Shown here: in pieces, positions 1 to 10,593 of the stretch | How the letters are laid out: each line of letters begins with the position of its first letter | How positions within the stretch are numbered: position 1 is the stretch's first letter | Source of the DNA: Elusimicrobia bacterium GWA2_66_18 | GTDB lineage: Bacteria > Elusimicrobiota > Elusimicrobia > UBA1565 > UBA9628 | Length of the DNA: 44,616 bases | Assembly: GCA_001799675.1 (NCBI GenBank) | Contig: MGTX01000017.1 | Location: 15,661-60,276 of the forward strand | Direction: 5' to 3' | Made by a program: the position numbers and the translations under genes | The notes under the pieces: generated by a model | Seen by the model: the letters and a program-made list of their open reading frames with translations, nothing else | What the model was told of the DNA's origin: nothing | Databases searched by the model: none

Positions 1-69
1 CCTTCGGCGGCGGCGGGTCGTCTGGAAGCTGGTAGCGCGCAGGGCCTCGGCCCCGGCGCCGGGAGCCCC

Positions 70-2625
70 GTGAACACGCCGCGCCTGAAGGCCGCCTTCG
101 AGCTGCTGCGCCGCCTGCCCAACTTCTTCCTGCGCGTGCTCCTCTTGCCTCTGGCCCACGGCCTGTATTCGATCCGCGTCGTCGGACGCGAGAACGTCCC
201 TCTCGAGGGGCCGGTCCTGCTCGTCTCCAACCACGTCTCCTTCATCGACGCGATGCTCATCGCGATGGCCAACCGGCGCCTGACGCGCTTCCTGATGCTG
301 CGCGCCTACTACGACCTGCCGGTCGCGGGTTGGTTCTTCCGCGCGACGGGCTGCATCCCCGTCTCGAGCGGCGACGGCCCCAAGGCCCTGGCCGAGTCCT
401 TCCGCCGCGCGCGCGCCTACATGCTCTCCGGACAGGCGGTGTGCATTTTCGCCGAAGGGGAGATCTCCCGGCACGGGCAGATGCAGCGCTTCAAGAAGGG
501 CTTCGAGCGCATGGTGGAGGGCTCAGACGCGCCGGTCGTGCCGGTTCATCTCGACGAGGTCTGGGGCAGCCTGTTCAGCTTCTCAGAGGGACGCCTGCTC
601 TTCAAGCGACCGCGCCGCCTTCCCTACCGCGTCACGGTCAGCTTCGGCGCGCCCCTGCCCGCGACCGCCACGGCTTTCGAGGTCCGCCAGGCGATCCTGG
701 CGCTGGGCGCCTCGGCCTTCCGCCACCGGCTGGCCGACGCCCCCCCGCTGCCGCTGGCCTTCGCCCGGACGGCCAAGCGCCGGCCCTTCGCCCCGTGCCT
801 GGCCGACTCGACCGGCGCCTCGCTCAACGCCCTCTCCGCCCTGACCGGGGCGCATCTGCTGGGCCGGGTCCTGGAGCCGCTTGTCGGCGAGGGTGAGCGC
901 GTCGCGGTGATGCTGCCGCCGTCGGTCGGCGGGGCTCTGGCCAACGTCGCACTCGCCCTGCGCGGCAAGGTCTTGATCAACCTCAACTATACGGCGTCGA
1001 AGGACATCATCGACGCGTGCCTGGCCAAGGCCGAGGCCGCGACGGTCGTCACCTCGCGCCTCTTCGTCGAGAAGCTGGGATGGAAGCCGTCGGGACGGAT
1101 GGTCTACATCGAGGATGCCGCCCCGGCAATAGGGAGCGTCTCAAAGACTTTGACGGCCGCGCTCTTCCTTCTGACGCCGTCCTTCATCCTGGAGCGCACG
1201 GCCTTCTCCAAGGCGCGCGGGCCGCTGGAGCGGCTGGCGACCATCATGTTTACGAGCGGCTCGACCGGCGCGCCGAAGGGCGTGATGCTCACGCACGCCA
1301 ACGTCCTCGCCAACCTCGAGGCCGTCGCCCAGGTCATCTCCATCGGACCCGAGGACCGGATGCTCGGGGTCCTGCCCTTCTTCCACTCCTTCGGCTTCAC
1401 CGCGACCCTGTGGCTGCCGCTGCGGCTGGGCATGGGCGCAGTCTACCACTTCAACCCGCTCGACGCGCGCACGATCGGACGCCTCGTTTCGCAGACGCGC
1501 GCGACCGCTCTGCTCGGAACGCCGACCTTCCTGCTCGCCTACCTGCGCCGCGTCGAGGCCGAGGAGTTCAAGACCCTGCGCTACGTCGTCGTCGGCGCGG
1601 AGAAGCTGCGCGAGGATGTCGCCAAGGCCTTCATCGAGAAGTACGGGGTGATCCCCCTCGAGGGCTACGGCGCGACCGCACTCTCCCCGATCGCCGCGCT
1701 CAACATCCCGGACATCGCCTGGCCCGGCATCAAGCAGACCGGCACCAAGCTCGGCACCGTCGGCCTGCCCCTGCCCGGCGTCTTCATGAAGGTCGTCGAC
1801 CCGCAGACGGGTCGGGAACTGGGCGCCGACCAGCCGGGCCTGCTCCTCGTCAAGGGACCCAACGTCATGAAGGGCTACCTCGGCGACGAGGCCGGGACGC
1901 GCGAGGTCATCAAGGACGGCTACTATGTGACGGGCGATATTGCGAAAATCGACGAGGACGGCTTCGTAACTCTTACCGACCGCCTCTCGTGCTTCTCGAA
2001 GGTCGGCGGCGAGATGGTCGCGCACATCAAGATCGAGGAGAGCCTGCAGGACGCGCTGGGCGCGCGGCTAAAGCGACGAAAGGATGGCGCCGTCGAGGTC
2101 CGCGAGCAGGTCCAGGACGTCCTCGATGCCGACGGAGAGACGGATGAGGCCGTCGGAAAGGCCCGCCTTGAGGCGCTCCTCTCGCGGGATGGAGCCGTGG
2201 GTCATCGAGGCGGGATGACCGATGAGAGACTCGACGCCGCCCAGGCTCTCGGCCAGGGAGAAGACCTTGCAGGAGGAGATCATGCGCTTGGCGCGCTCGA
2301 GGTCGCCCTTGAGTTCGAAGGAGATCATCCCGCCGAAGCCGGCCATCTGCGACCGGGCGGTCTCGTGGCCGGCGTGGCTGGGCAGGCCGGGGTAGTGGAC
2401 CTTCGAAACCTCGGGATGGCCGAGCAGATGCTGCGCCACGATCACGGCGTTCTCGCAGTGCCGCCGCATGCGCAGAGCCAAGGTCTTGGTCCCGCGCAGC
2501 ACCAAGAAACAGTCCAAGGGTCCGGGCACGGCGCCCACGGCGTTCTGCAGGAACTTGTATTCCTTGTGGAGCGCCTCGTCGCAGGTGAGGATGGCGCCGC
2601 CCACGACGTCCGAATGCCCGCCTAG
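70..2625 (+). CDS. aas: Aas-type acyltransferase / acyl-ACP synthetase, C-terminus lost
   Basis: Two-domain phospholipid remodelling enzyme. A PlsC-like 1-acylglycerol-phosphate acyltransferase domain (about residues 15-215) has the HX4D motif at H55-D60 and the FAEGEIS block at 127-133. An AMP-binding acyl-activating domain follows (about 250-665), with the TSGSTGAPKG loop at 395-404 and a TGD/DRLS region near 630-640. Homology stops at residue about 665 (base about 2064). The remaining 185 codons are simply the antisense of the next gene and do not look like protein. A family member should carry about 95 more residues of synthetase C-terminal subdomain, including its catalytic lysine region. 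The GTG at 70 has GGGAG upstream, but the frame is open to base 1. Family relatives often have an N-terminal LplT-like MFS domain, so the gene may begin outside the window. Likely a truncated or rearranged gene; acyltransferase activity could survive. Confidence 0.75.
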   Translation: MNTPRLKAAFELLRRLPNFFLRVLLLPLAHGLYSIRVVGRENVPLEGPVLLVSNHVSFIDAMLIAMANRRLTRFLMLRAYYDLPVAGWFFRATGCIPVSSGDGPKALAESFRRARAYMLSGQAVCIFAEGEISRHGQMQRFKKGFERMVEGSDAPVVPVHLDEVWGSLFSFSEGRLLFKRPRRLPYRVTVSFGAPLPATATAFEVRQAILALGASAFRHRLADAPPLPLAFARTAKRRPFAPCLADSTGASLNALSALTGAHLLGRVLEPLVGEGERVAVMLPPSVGGALANVALALRGKVLINLNYTASKDIIDACLAKAEAATVVTSRLFVEKLGWKPSGRMVYIEDAAPAIGSVSKTLTAALFLLTPSFILERTAFSKARGPLERLATIMFTSGSTGAPKGVMLTHANVLANLEAVAQVISIGPEDRMLGVLPFFHSFGFTATLWLPLRLGMGAVYHFNPLDARTIGRLVSQTRATALLGTPTFLLAYLRRVEAEEFKTLRYVVVGAEKLREDVAKAFIEKYGVIPLEGYGATALSPIAALNIPDIAWPGIKQTGTKLGTVGLPLPGVFMKVVDPQTGRELGADQPGLLLVKGPNVMKGYLGDEAGTREVIKDGYYVTGDIAKIDEDGFVTLTDRLSCFSKVGGEMVAHIKIEESLQDALGARLKRRKDGAVEVREQVQDVLDADGETDEAVGKARLEALLSRDGAVGHRGGMTDERLDAAQALGQGEDLAGGDHALGALEVALEFEGDHPAEAGHLRPGGLVAGVAGQAGVVDLRNLGMAEQMLRHDHGVLAVPPHAQSQGLGPAQHQETVQGSGHGAHGVLQELVFLVERLVAGEDGAAHDVRMPA

Positions 2626-3231
2626 ATATTTGGTGGTCGAGTGCACCGCCACGTCGGCCCCGAGCTCCAAGGGGCGCTGCAGGGCGGGGCTGGCGAAGGT
2701 GTTGTCGACCGCGAGCTTGGCGCCCTTCGCATGGGCCAGCCTCGCCGCGGAGCGGATGTCGGTGATCCGGAGCAGGGGGTTGGAAGGCGACTCGATCCAG
2801 ACCAATTTCGTCTTGGGAGTGAACGCCGCCTCTAAAGCCCGGAGATCGGTGGAATCCACGAACGAGAAAGACACCCCAAAACGCTGAAAGACCTTGGTGA
2901 AGACGCGATACGTCCCGCCGTAGAGATCATTGCCGCAAAGGACGTGATCTCCCGACGATAAAGCCTGGATGACGGTCGACACGGCGGCCATTCCCGAGCC
3001 GAAACAGAGGCCGAAGGAAGCCCCCTCCAAGGCGGCGAGGTTCTTCTCCAAGGCGAGGCGGGTGGGATGGACGGTGCGCGCGTAATCGAAACCCTTGTGC
3101 TTCTCCGGCCATTGCTGGACGTAGGTCGAGGTGAGATACACCGGCGTCATGATGGCGCCGGTGGTCGGGTCGGGAGACTGGCCGGCATGGACGGCCAGCG
3201 TCGAGAAGCCCGGCGCCTTGATGTCGCCCAT
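2068..3231 (-). CDS. metB: Cystathionine gamma-synthase/lyase family PLP enzyme
   Basis: Fold-type I Cys/Met-metabolism PLP enzyme of 387 residues, the normal family length. Visible are the phosphate-binding Y50-x-R52, the ring-stacking Y104 in YGGTYR, the cofactor aspartate D176 in VDNTF, and the Schiff-base lysine K201 in STTKYLGG. The YGGTYR(V)F context fits cystathionine gamma-synthase or gamma-lyase better than methionine gamma-lyase, which usually has a cysteine nearby. The two activities cannot be separated by eye. The ATG at 3231 lies 2 nt after the E1beta stop with GGAGG upstream; an 88-codon in-frame extension further upstream is only shadow of E1beta. It is the last gene of the run. 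If it acts as a lyase it would release 2-oxobutyrate, a possible substrate for the neighbouring E1 enzyme (inference). Confidence 0.88.
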   Translation of the reverse strand: MGDIKAPGFSTLAVHAGQSPDPTTGAIMTPVYLTSTYVQQWPEKHKGFDYARTVHPTRLALEKNLAALEGASFGLCFGSGMAAVSTVIQALSSGDHVLCGNDLYGGTYRVFTKVFQRFGVSFSFVDSTDLRALEAAFTPKTKLVWIESPSNPLLRITDIRSAARLAHAKGAKLAVDNTFASPALQRPLELGADVAVHSTTKYLGGHSDVVGGAILTCDEALHKEYKFLQNAVGAVPGPLDCFLVLRGTKTLALRMRRHCENAVIVAQHLLGHPEVSKVHYPGLPSHAGHETARSQMAGFGGMISFELKGDLERAKRMISSCKVFSLAESLGGVESLIGHPASMTHGSIPREERLKAGLSDGLIRLSVGIEDVLDLLADLDGAILSSL

Positions 3232-3233
3232 GG

Positions 3234-4292
3234 CTAGGCCGCCTCCGCCAAAGCCTCGGCGGCGACGCGCTCGACGTCGGCGGTCTGGGGCTGGGTGAAG
3301 TATTCCAGGTTCGGGGAGAGGCCGATGCCGGGGCAAGCCTTGCCCGCCAAGAGGCGCGGGCGGACCTTCAACTCGTAGAACATCTCGTCGACCAGCCGCC
3401 GGATCAGGTGCTCTGCGAAGTTGGAGATCTCGGTCTCCTCGTTGACGAAGACCACGCGGCCGGTCTTGCGGACCGAGGCCTTGACGGCCTCCCAATCATA
3501 AGGAATGAGGGATCGAAGGTCGAGGACCTCGACGGAGCCGCGGCCCTCGGCCGCGAAGCGCCGCGCCACGTCCAAGCAGACGGGGGCCATGCGGCCGTGG
3601 GTCACCAAAGTCAGGCCCTCGCCGGGATGCGAAACCTTCGCCTTCCCGAGCGGCACCGAGTAGTCGGTGAGCGTGGGCCACTTCGCCTTCCATTGAGATC
3701 GGTCGCCGAGAGGGGCGTCGATCATCTCGTGCAGGATCTTTTCGTCGGCAGGCTCGCCGGGGATGAGCTCCGCGCCCTTGGCGCGCATGAGGGCTTTCGG
3801 CTTCAGGTACAGCACGGGGTCGTCGCTCTTGATGGCCGAGAGCATCAAGCCGTAGGCATCGAGCGGGGTCGAGGGGCAGACCACCTTCATGCCGTGGATC
3901 TTGGACGCGATGGAGTCGAAGGAGTGCGAGTGATACATCGCGCCGTGGATGCCCGAGCCGGTCGGAGTCATCAGAACCATGGGCGCTTTGTACCGGCCGC
4001 CCGAGGCCCAATGGCCGTTGGCGCAGAGCTTGAGAAGGTCGATGGCGTTGAAGATGTAGTCGACGAACTGGATCTCGACCACGGGCCGCGCGCCGGCCCA
4101 AGCCAGGCCCAGAGCCGCGCCCACGATGCCGCGCTCGTCGAGCGGCGAGTTCCAGGAGCGCTCCAGTCCCTGGGTCGCGGTGAAGACGCCGCCCAGGGGC
4201 GGGCCGACGTCCTCGCCGAAGATCTCGGTCACGCCCAGGTTCTGCTCGCCGTAGTGGAGGGCCATTCGGATGGCCTGAGCCATGTTCGCCAT
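3234..4292 (-). CDS. 2-oxoacid dehydrogenase E1 component, beta subunit
   Basis: Beta subunit (352 residues) of the thiamine-dependent E1 decarboxylase of a pyruvate or branched-chain 2-oxoacid dehydrogenase complex. Seen: the N-terminal FGEDVG block (25-30), LDERGIVGAALGLAWAG (about 51-67), the VEIQFVDYIFNA segment (72-83), and a transketolase C-terminal domain with LDLRSLIPYDWEAV. Start ATG 4292 follows the alpha-subunit TGA by one base and has GCGGAGG upstream; a second ATG three codons later is possible. Alpha and beta are clearly co-translated. No E2 (lipoyl acyltransferase) or E3 gene is in the window, so the complex partners must be elsewhere. The substrate (pyruvate, 2-oxobutyrate or branched-chain 2-oxoacid) cannot be decided from sequence alone, so no symbol is given. 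Confidence 0.9.
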   Translation of the reverse strand: MANMAQAIRMALHYGEQNLGVTEIFGEDVGPPLGGVFTATQGLERSWNSPLDERGIVGAALGLAWAGARPVVEIQFVDYIFNAIDLLKLCANGHWASGGRYKAPMVLMTPTGSGIHGAMYHSHSFDSIASKIHGMKVVCPSTPLDAYGLMLSAIKSDDPVLYLKPKALMRAKGAELIPGEPADEKILHEMIDAPLGDRSQWKAKWPTLTDYSVPLGKAKVSHPGEGLTLVTHGRMAPVCLDVARRFAAEGRGSVEVLDLRSLIPYDWEAVKASVRKTGRVVFVNEETEISNFAEHLIRRLVDEMFYELKVRPRLLAGKACPGIGLSPNLEYFTQPQTADVERVAAEALAEAA

Positions 4293-4293
4293 G

Positions 4294-5331
4294 TCAGCCG
4301 CCTCCGCTGGTCGGATAAGACGGCGGCAGGCCGTCGGCGAAGACGTTCTCCCAGACGGTCTCGCCGGCCGGGAAAGGCTCCTGCTTGACCCGCCGGTGAG
4401 CCTCGTCGATGGCCGCGGACTCGACGTCCCAGACCTTGAGCAGGGTCGGCTTCCGAGCCAAGTCGCGGGATGTGAGCGCGTCCTCGAGATCCGCGATGCA
4501 GTCGGTCTCCGGAATGCGGTTGGCGCCCGAGGAGGACGAATGGCCGTAAAGGCGGCTGCAGCGCGCCTCGAGGAGATACGGCCTGCGGTTCTTGCGGACG
4601 TAACCGAACGCTTCTTCCAAGGCCAGCCACGAAGCGACGGCATCGTTGCCGTCGACGGTCTTGCCCGGCATGTCGGGAAAAACCTTCGCCCAATCCGATA
4701 TATTTTTCTCTCCGTGCTGGGTCGAGCACGCCGTGCTGATGCCGTAGCCGTTATTGACGACGACGATCAAGATGGGCAGAGGAAGGACCGCTCGATTGGC
4801 CCAGACCAGGCAGGAATGGAAGTCCCCCTCGGCCGTGCCCGCGTCGCCGCCGTTGACGATGGTGACGGCGTCGGTCTTGGCCCGCGCCTGGGCGATGCCC
4901 GTGCCGATGGCGGTCAGGTACTGGGTCTCGATGGTCGGGGAGATGGGCACGACGTTGAGCTCGGGGATGGCATAGTGGTTGACGAAGTTGCGGCCCCTGG
5001 AATACGGGTCCGCCGCCACGGAGCGCATCTGGCGGATGGCGTCGATGGGCTTGGCGCCCATGGCCAGGACGATGGCCGAGGAGCGGTAGTGCAGGTGGAG
5101 GAAGTCGCAGTCGACTCCGTGCCCCTTCTTGACCTGAAAGCCGAAGGCGGTATTGAAGGCCTCCTCGCCGGGCCCGCCGATCCAGAAGAAGCCGTCGCCG
5201 CCCTTGCTCATCTTGATGAGGCGCTCCTCAAGCAGTCGCGCGCGCACCATGTTCTCGTGGATCTGAAGGAGTCTGGCGGCGCCGAGCTTCCGGTACGGAT
5301 CGGCGGCGGAGGCGGAGGTCTTGGGAGGCAT
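4294..5331 (-). CDS. 2-oxoacid dehydrogenase E1 component, alpha subunit
   Basis: Alpha subunit (345 residues) of a heterotetrameric E1 that binds thiamine diphosphate and decarboxylates a 2-oxoacid. The TPP motif is clear: GGDAGTAEGDF (161-171) and the closing NN at 193-194 in VVNNGYGIS. HYRSSAIVLAMG (81-92) is the usual substrate-entry segment. The ATG at 5331 gives MPPKTSAS and lies 13 nt after the deacetylase stop; an in-frame ORF extension upstream overlaps the deacetylase antiparallel to nothing real and is rejected. No strong ribosome site is seen before this start, which suggests coupling to upstream translation. The protein resembles branched-chain 2-oxoacid dehydrogenase alpha subunits about as well as pyruvate dehydrogenase ones. 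Confidence 0.9.
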   Translation of the reverse strand: MPPKTSASAADPYRKLGAARLLQIHENMVRARLLEERLIKMSKGGDGFFWIGGPGEEAFNTAFGFQVKKGHGVDCDFLHLHYRSSAIVLAMGAKPIDAIRQMRSVAADPYSRGRNFVNHYAIPELNVVPISPTIETQYLTAIGTGIAQARAKTDAVTIVNGGDAGTAEGDFHSCLVWANRAVLPLPILIVVVNNGYGISTACSTQHGEKNISDWAKVFPDMPGKTVDGNDAVASWLALEEAFGYVRKNRRPYLLEARCSRLYGHSSSSGANRIPETDCIADLEDALTSRDLARKPTLLKVWDVESAAIDEAHRRVKQEPFPAGETVWENVFADGLPPSYPTSGGG

Positions 5332-5344
5332 TGGTGGCGATATT

Positions 5345-6229
5345 CTAGAAAATTCCGGCGAACCGGCGCAGAGTCCGGGCGTGCAGGCGCGCCGTGTCCT
5401 CGGGCGTCGGGCCATATCCTCCGCCCAGGGTGACGACGACGGGGACATGGTGGAGGAGGCAGGCCTCGCGCACGGCCATGTCGCGATCGAGCACGCCCCT
5501 CTCCGTAAGCTTCAAGCCGCCGAGACTGTCGTTCTCCCAGACATCCACTCCGGCCTGATAGATCACGAGCTCCGGCTTGAAGCCCATGACGGCTTTGAGG
5601 CCGCGACAAAGGCGGTCGTAATACTCGGCGTCCGCGGTCCCGGCCCGCAACTCGATGTCGAGGGTGCTCCTCTCCTTCTTCTCGGGATAGATGTCGGCTT
5701 GATGCATGGAGAAGGTGAAGGCGCCGGGGTCTCCGGCGAAGATGGAGGCCGTGCCGTTGCCTTGATGCGCGTCCAGGTCCACGACCGCCGCCCGTCGGAT
5801 CCTGCCCTCCTTGCGAAGCTTAAGGACGGCGATGGCGATGTCGTTAAGGGCGCAGTAGCCCTCGCCGTGGTCGCGGAAGGCGTGGTGAGCGCCTCCTCCG
5901 CAATGGAGGCCGACGCCGCATTCCAAGGCGTGACGCGCCGCGAGAAGAGTGCCGCCGACAGCCAAGCGATGAGCCCGGGAAAGCGCGGGCGAGAAAGGAA
6001 GCTCGAGGCGAGAGATATCCTCCTCGGTCATGCGCCCCGACATCACCTTCTCGGTCCAGGTCTCATCGTGGGCTAAAAGAATATCTTCTCGACTTGGTTC
6101 CGCCGGCTCGACTAAGACGGCGGTCTCTTCCAAGCTATTGGCCGTCAATGAAAATTTACGCGTCGCGAAAACATGGCCCGTCATGCCGGCCACTTCATAT
6201 CGGGGAGAGAAGACGAGACGGGGCTTCAT
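5345..6229 (-). CDS. Histone deacetylase (HDAC/AcuC) superfamily deacetylase
   Basis: Zinc-dependent amidohydrolase of the arginase-deacetylase fold, 294 residues. All active-site elements are present: catalytic pair H115-H116 in GGAHHAF, zinc ligands D153 and H155 in DLDAHQGNG, third ligand D229 in YQAGVDV, and transition-state tyrosine Y272 in LGGGYG. It should therefore be active, removing acyl groups from lysine or small amines such as polyamines. ATG 6229 overlaps the lnt TGA (ATGA), so it is translationally coupled to lnt. Position before 2-oxoacid dehydrogenase genes recalls AcuC linked to acetoin or acetyl-CoA metabolism, but the substrate here is unknown. Confidence 0.88.
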   Translation of the reverse strand: MKPRLVFSPRYEVAGMTGHVFATRKFSLTANSLEETAVLVEPAEPSREDILLAHDETWTEKVMSGRMTEEDISRLELPFSPALSRAHRLAVGGTLLAARHALECGVGLHCGGGAHHAFRDHGEGYCALNDIAIAVLKLRKEGRIRRAAVVDLDAHQGNGTASIFAGDPGAFTFSMHQADIYPEKKERSTLDIELRAGTADAEYYDRLCRGLKAVMGFKPELVIYQAGVDVWENDSLGGLKLTERGVLDRDMAVREACLLHHVPVVVTLGGGYGPTPEDTARLHARTLRRFAGIF

Positions 6230-7745
6230 CCGCGCAGGAGAGCCTTCAGCAAGGCCGCCAAGACGAGCAGAGCCATGCAGAGCGTGCCGAACCAATCGCC
6301 GTGCCGGACGTAGAACGAACGCTCGGGGAAGGCGTCGGTCATCGGAACATCGACGTCGAGGCGTCCCCTCGCGTCTAGATCCAATCTCGCGATCACCCTG
6401 CCGTAAGGGTCTATGACCGCGGAAATGCCGGTGTTGCCGGAGCGGATGACGGTCATGCGGCTCTCGATGGCGCGCGCCGCGTTCACCGCGAAATGCTGGT
6501 AGGGGCCCCAGGTGTCCTTGTACCAACCGTCGTTGGTGATGTTGACGAGAAGGCGCGCCCCGCGCGCCGCGTCCCTGCGGGACCAGCGCGGGAACATGGC
6601 CTCGTAGCATATGGTGACGGCCGCGGGGCCGAAGGGCGTGTCGAACAGGGGCTGGTCCTTGGCGCCGGCCGCCATGTCGCCGAACTCATCGAGCACGGCC
6701 AGCCAATGTTCGATGATGAAGCGCGGGATGAGCCCGCGCAAGGGAACGAACTCGCCGAATGGCACGAGTTCCCTCTTGGCGTAGAACCCCGCGACCCTCC
6801 CGTCCGAGGCTATGAACTGCGCGCCGTTGGCGGGCCCCCCTCTCTTGCCGTCGGGTCCGGCGATGATGCCGACGAGCTGCGGGGCTCCCAGCGCCTTCGC
6901 CCAGCGCGCGCCCTCGGCCGCCGCCTGCCCGCGCGCGATCCAGCGCGGCAGGCAGGTCTCCGGCCAGACCACGAGGGCCGGCTTCTTGGGCCGCGGCGCC
7001 GAGAGCAAGCCGTCGAGATTGGCGAGGATCGCGTCGATGAAGGCGCGGTCCCACTTATGATACTGATCCACCTTCGGCTGGAGGATCTCAACACGGGCCG
7101 TCGGACCGGGAGTCAGGGGTCGGCCGAGCAGGACCGACCGACCGTGCGCCCACAGCCCGGCGGCCAGCAGGACCGACGCGCAGAGCGGACGGACCGACGG
7201 ACCCCATTCGCCGGCCGACGCGTCAAGCCGGGCCTCGGCCAGGGACGCGCTGAAGAGGACGACGACGAAGCCGAGCAAATGCGGGCCGCCCCAGGACAAG
7301 GACTGGAGCAGGGCGAGATTGGGGCCCTGCGTGTAGGCGAACAGGTCCGCGGCGAGGCGCGGCGTCCAACGCTCCGAGGCCGCGGCGACGGCGGTCCAGG
7401 CCAGGGCCCACAGCCAGGGACGCAGGGCGCGGGGCGCGCGAACCGAGAGCCGGCGGCCGAGGACGGCGGTCAAAGCCCAGTTCAAGGCGAGGAACCCGGA
7501 GAGGGCGAACCAGGCGAGGGCGGCGGCGAGGACCGGCATGCGGGCGAACCGACAGGTCTGGTAGATCCAGTGGAGGACGACGGCGTGATAGGCGAAGCCG
7601 GCCGCAAAGCCCGCGAGGGCCGCGTCTCGTCGTCTCTCAGAAGAGGCCGCCAGGAAGAGCGGGGCCAAACCGAACCAGCCCAGGGGCCAGAGGCTTTGCG
7701 GGGGCAGCGCCAGGGCTGCGAGGGCGGCGCCGAAGGCGACCGCGC

Positions 7746-7773
<28 letters not shown>
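6226..7773 (-). CDS. lnt: Apolipoprotein N-acyltransferase
   Basis: Inner-membrane enzyme that transfers the third acyl chain onto the N-terminal cysteine of lipoproteins. N-terminal hydrophobic segments (about residues 8-210) are followed by a periplasmic nitrilase-like domain (about 225-485) and a final membrane helix (about 492-512). The catalytic triad is visible: E272 in WPETCLP, K333 in YAKRELVPFGEF, and C389 in TICYEAMFP. Length of 515 residues is typical. The ATG at 7773 lies inside the 3' end of secA (28-base overlap). It implies a diderm cell with triacylated lipoproteins, consistent with the lipoprotein encoded at 26059-26913. Confidence 0.93.
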
Positions 7774-10490
<2,717 letters not shown>

Positions 10491-10538
10491 GGTCGCCTCC
10501 CAGGGCGATGGATGCGACCATTTCCTGCGCTATGCTCG

Positions 10539-10566
10539 GTCATATATGGAAACGGGAGTGTAGCAA
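10539..10566 (-). promoter_or_regulatory. Possible sigma-70 promoter of secA
   Basis: On the minus strand, TTGCTA (bases 10566-10561) is followed after 16 nt by TATGAC (10544-10539), each matching 4 of 6 consensus bases. It lies in the only AT-richer patch between secA and the HEAT/cyclophilin gene. A start here gives a leader of about 40 nt with the GGGAGG ribosome site. The match is weak. Confidence 0.3.
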
Positions 10567-10593
10567 TTTCCCCCCGGAACGGCCTAGGACGGG

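Noticed and set aside
2068..3231. Methionine gamma-lyase as the identity of the PLP enzyme
   Set aside because: The ring-stacking tyrosine context is YGGTYR, typical of cystathionine gamma-synthase/lyase, and the cysteine usual in methionine gamma-lyases is not seen nearby.
3232..3495. 88-residue N-terminal extension of the metB-like gene
   Set aside because: The extension is the E1beta gene read in another frame (Arg/Gly/Pro-rich); the ATG at 3231 has a good ribosome site and the family N-terminus.
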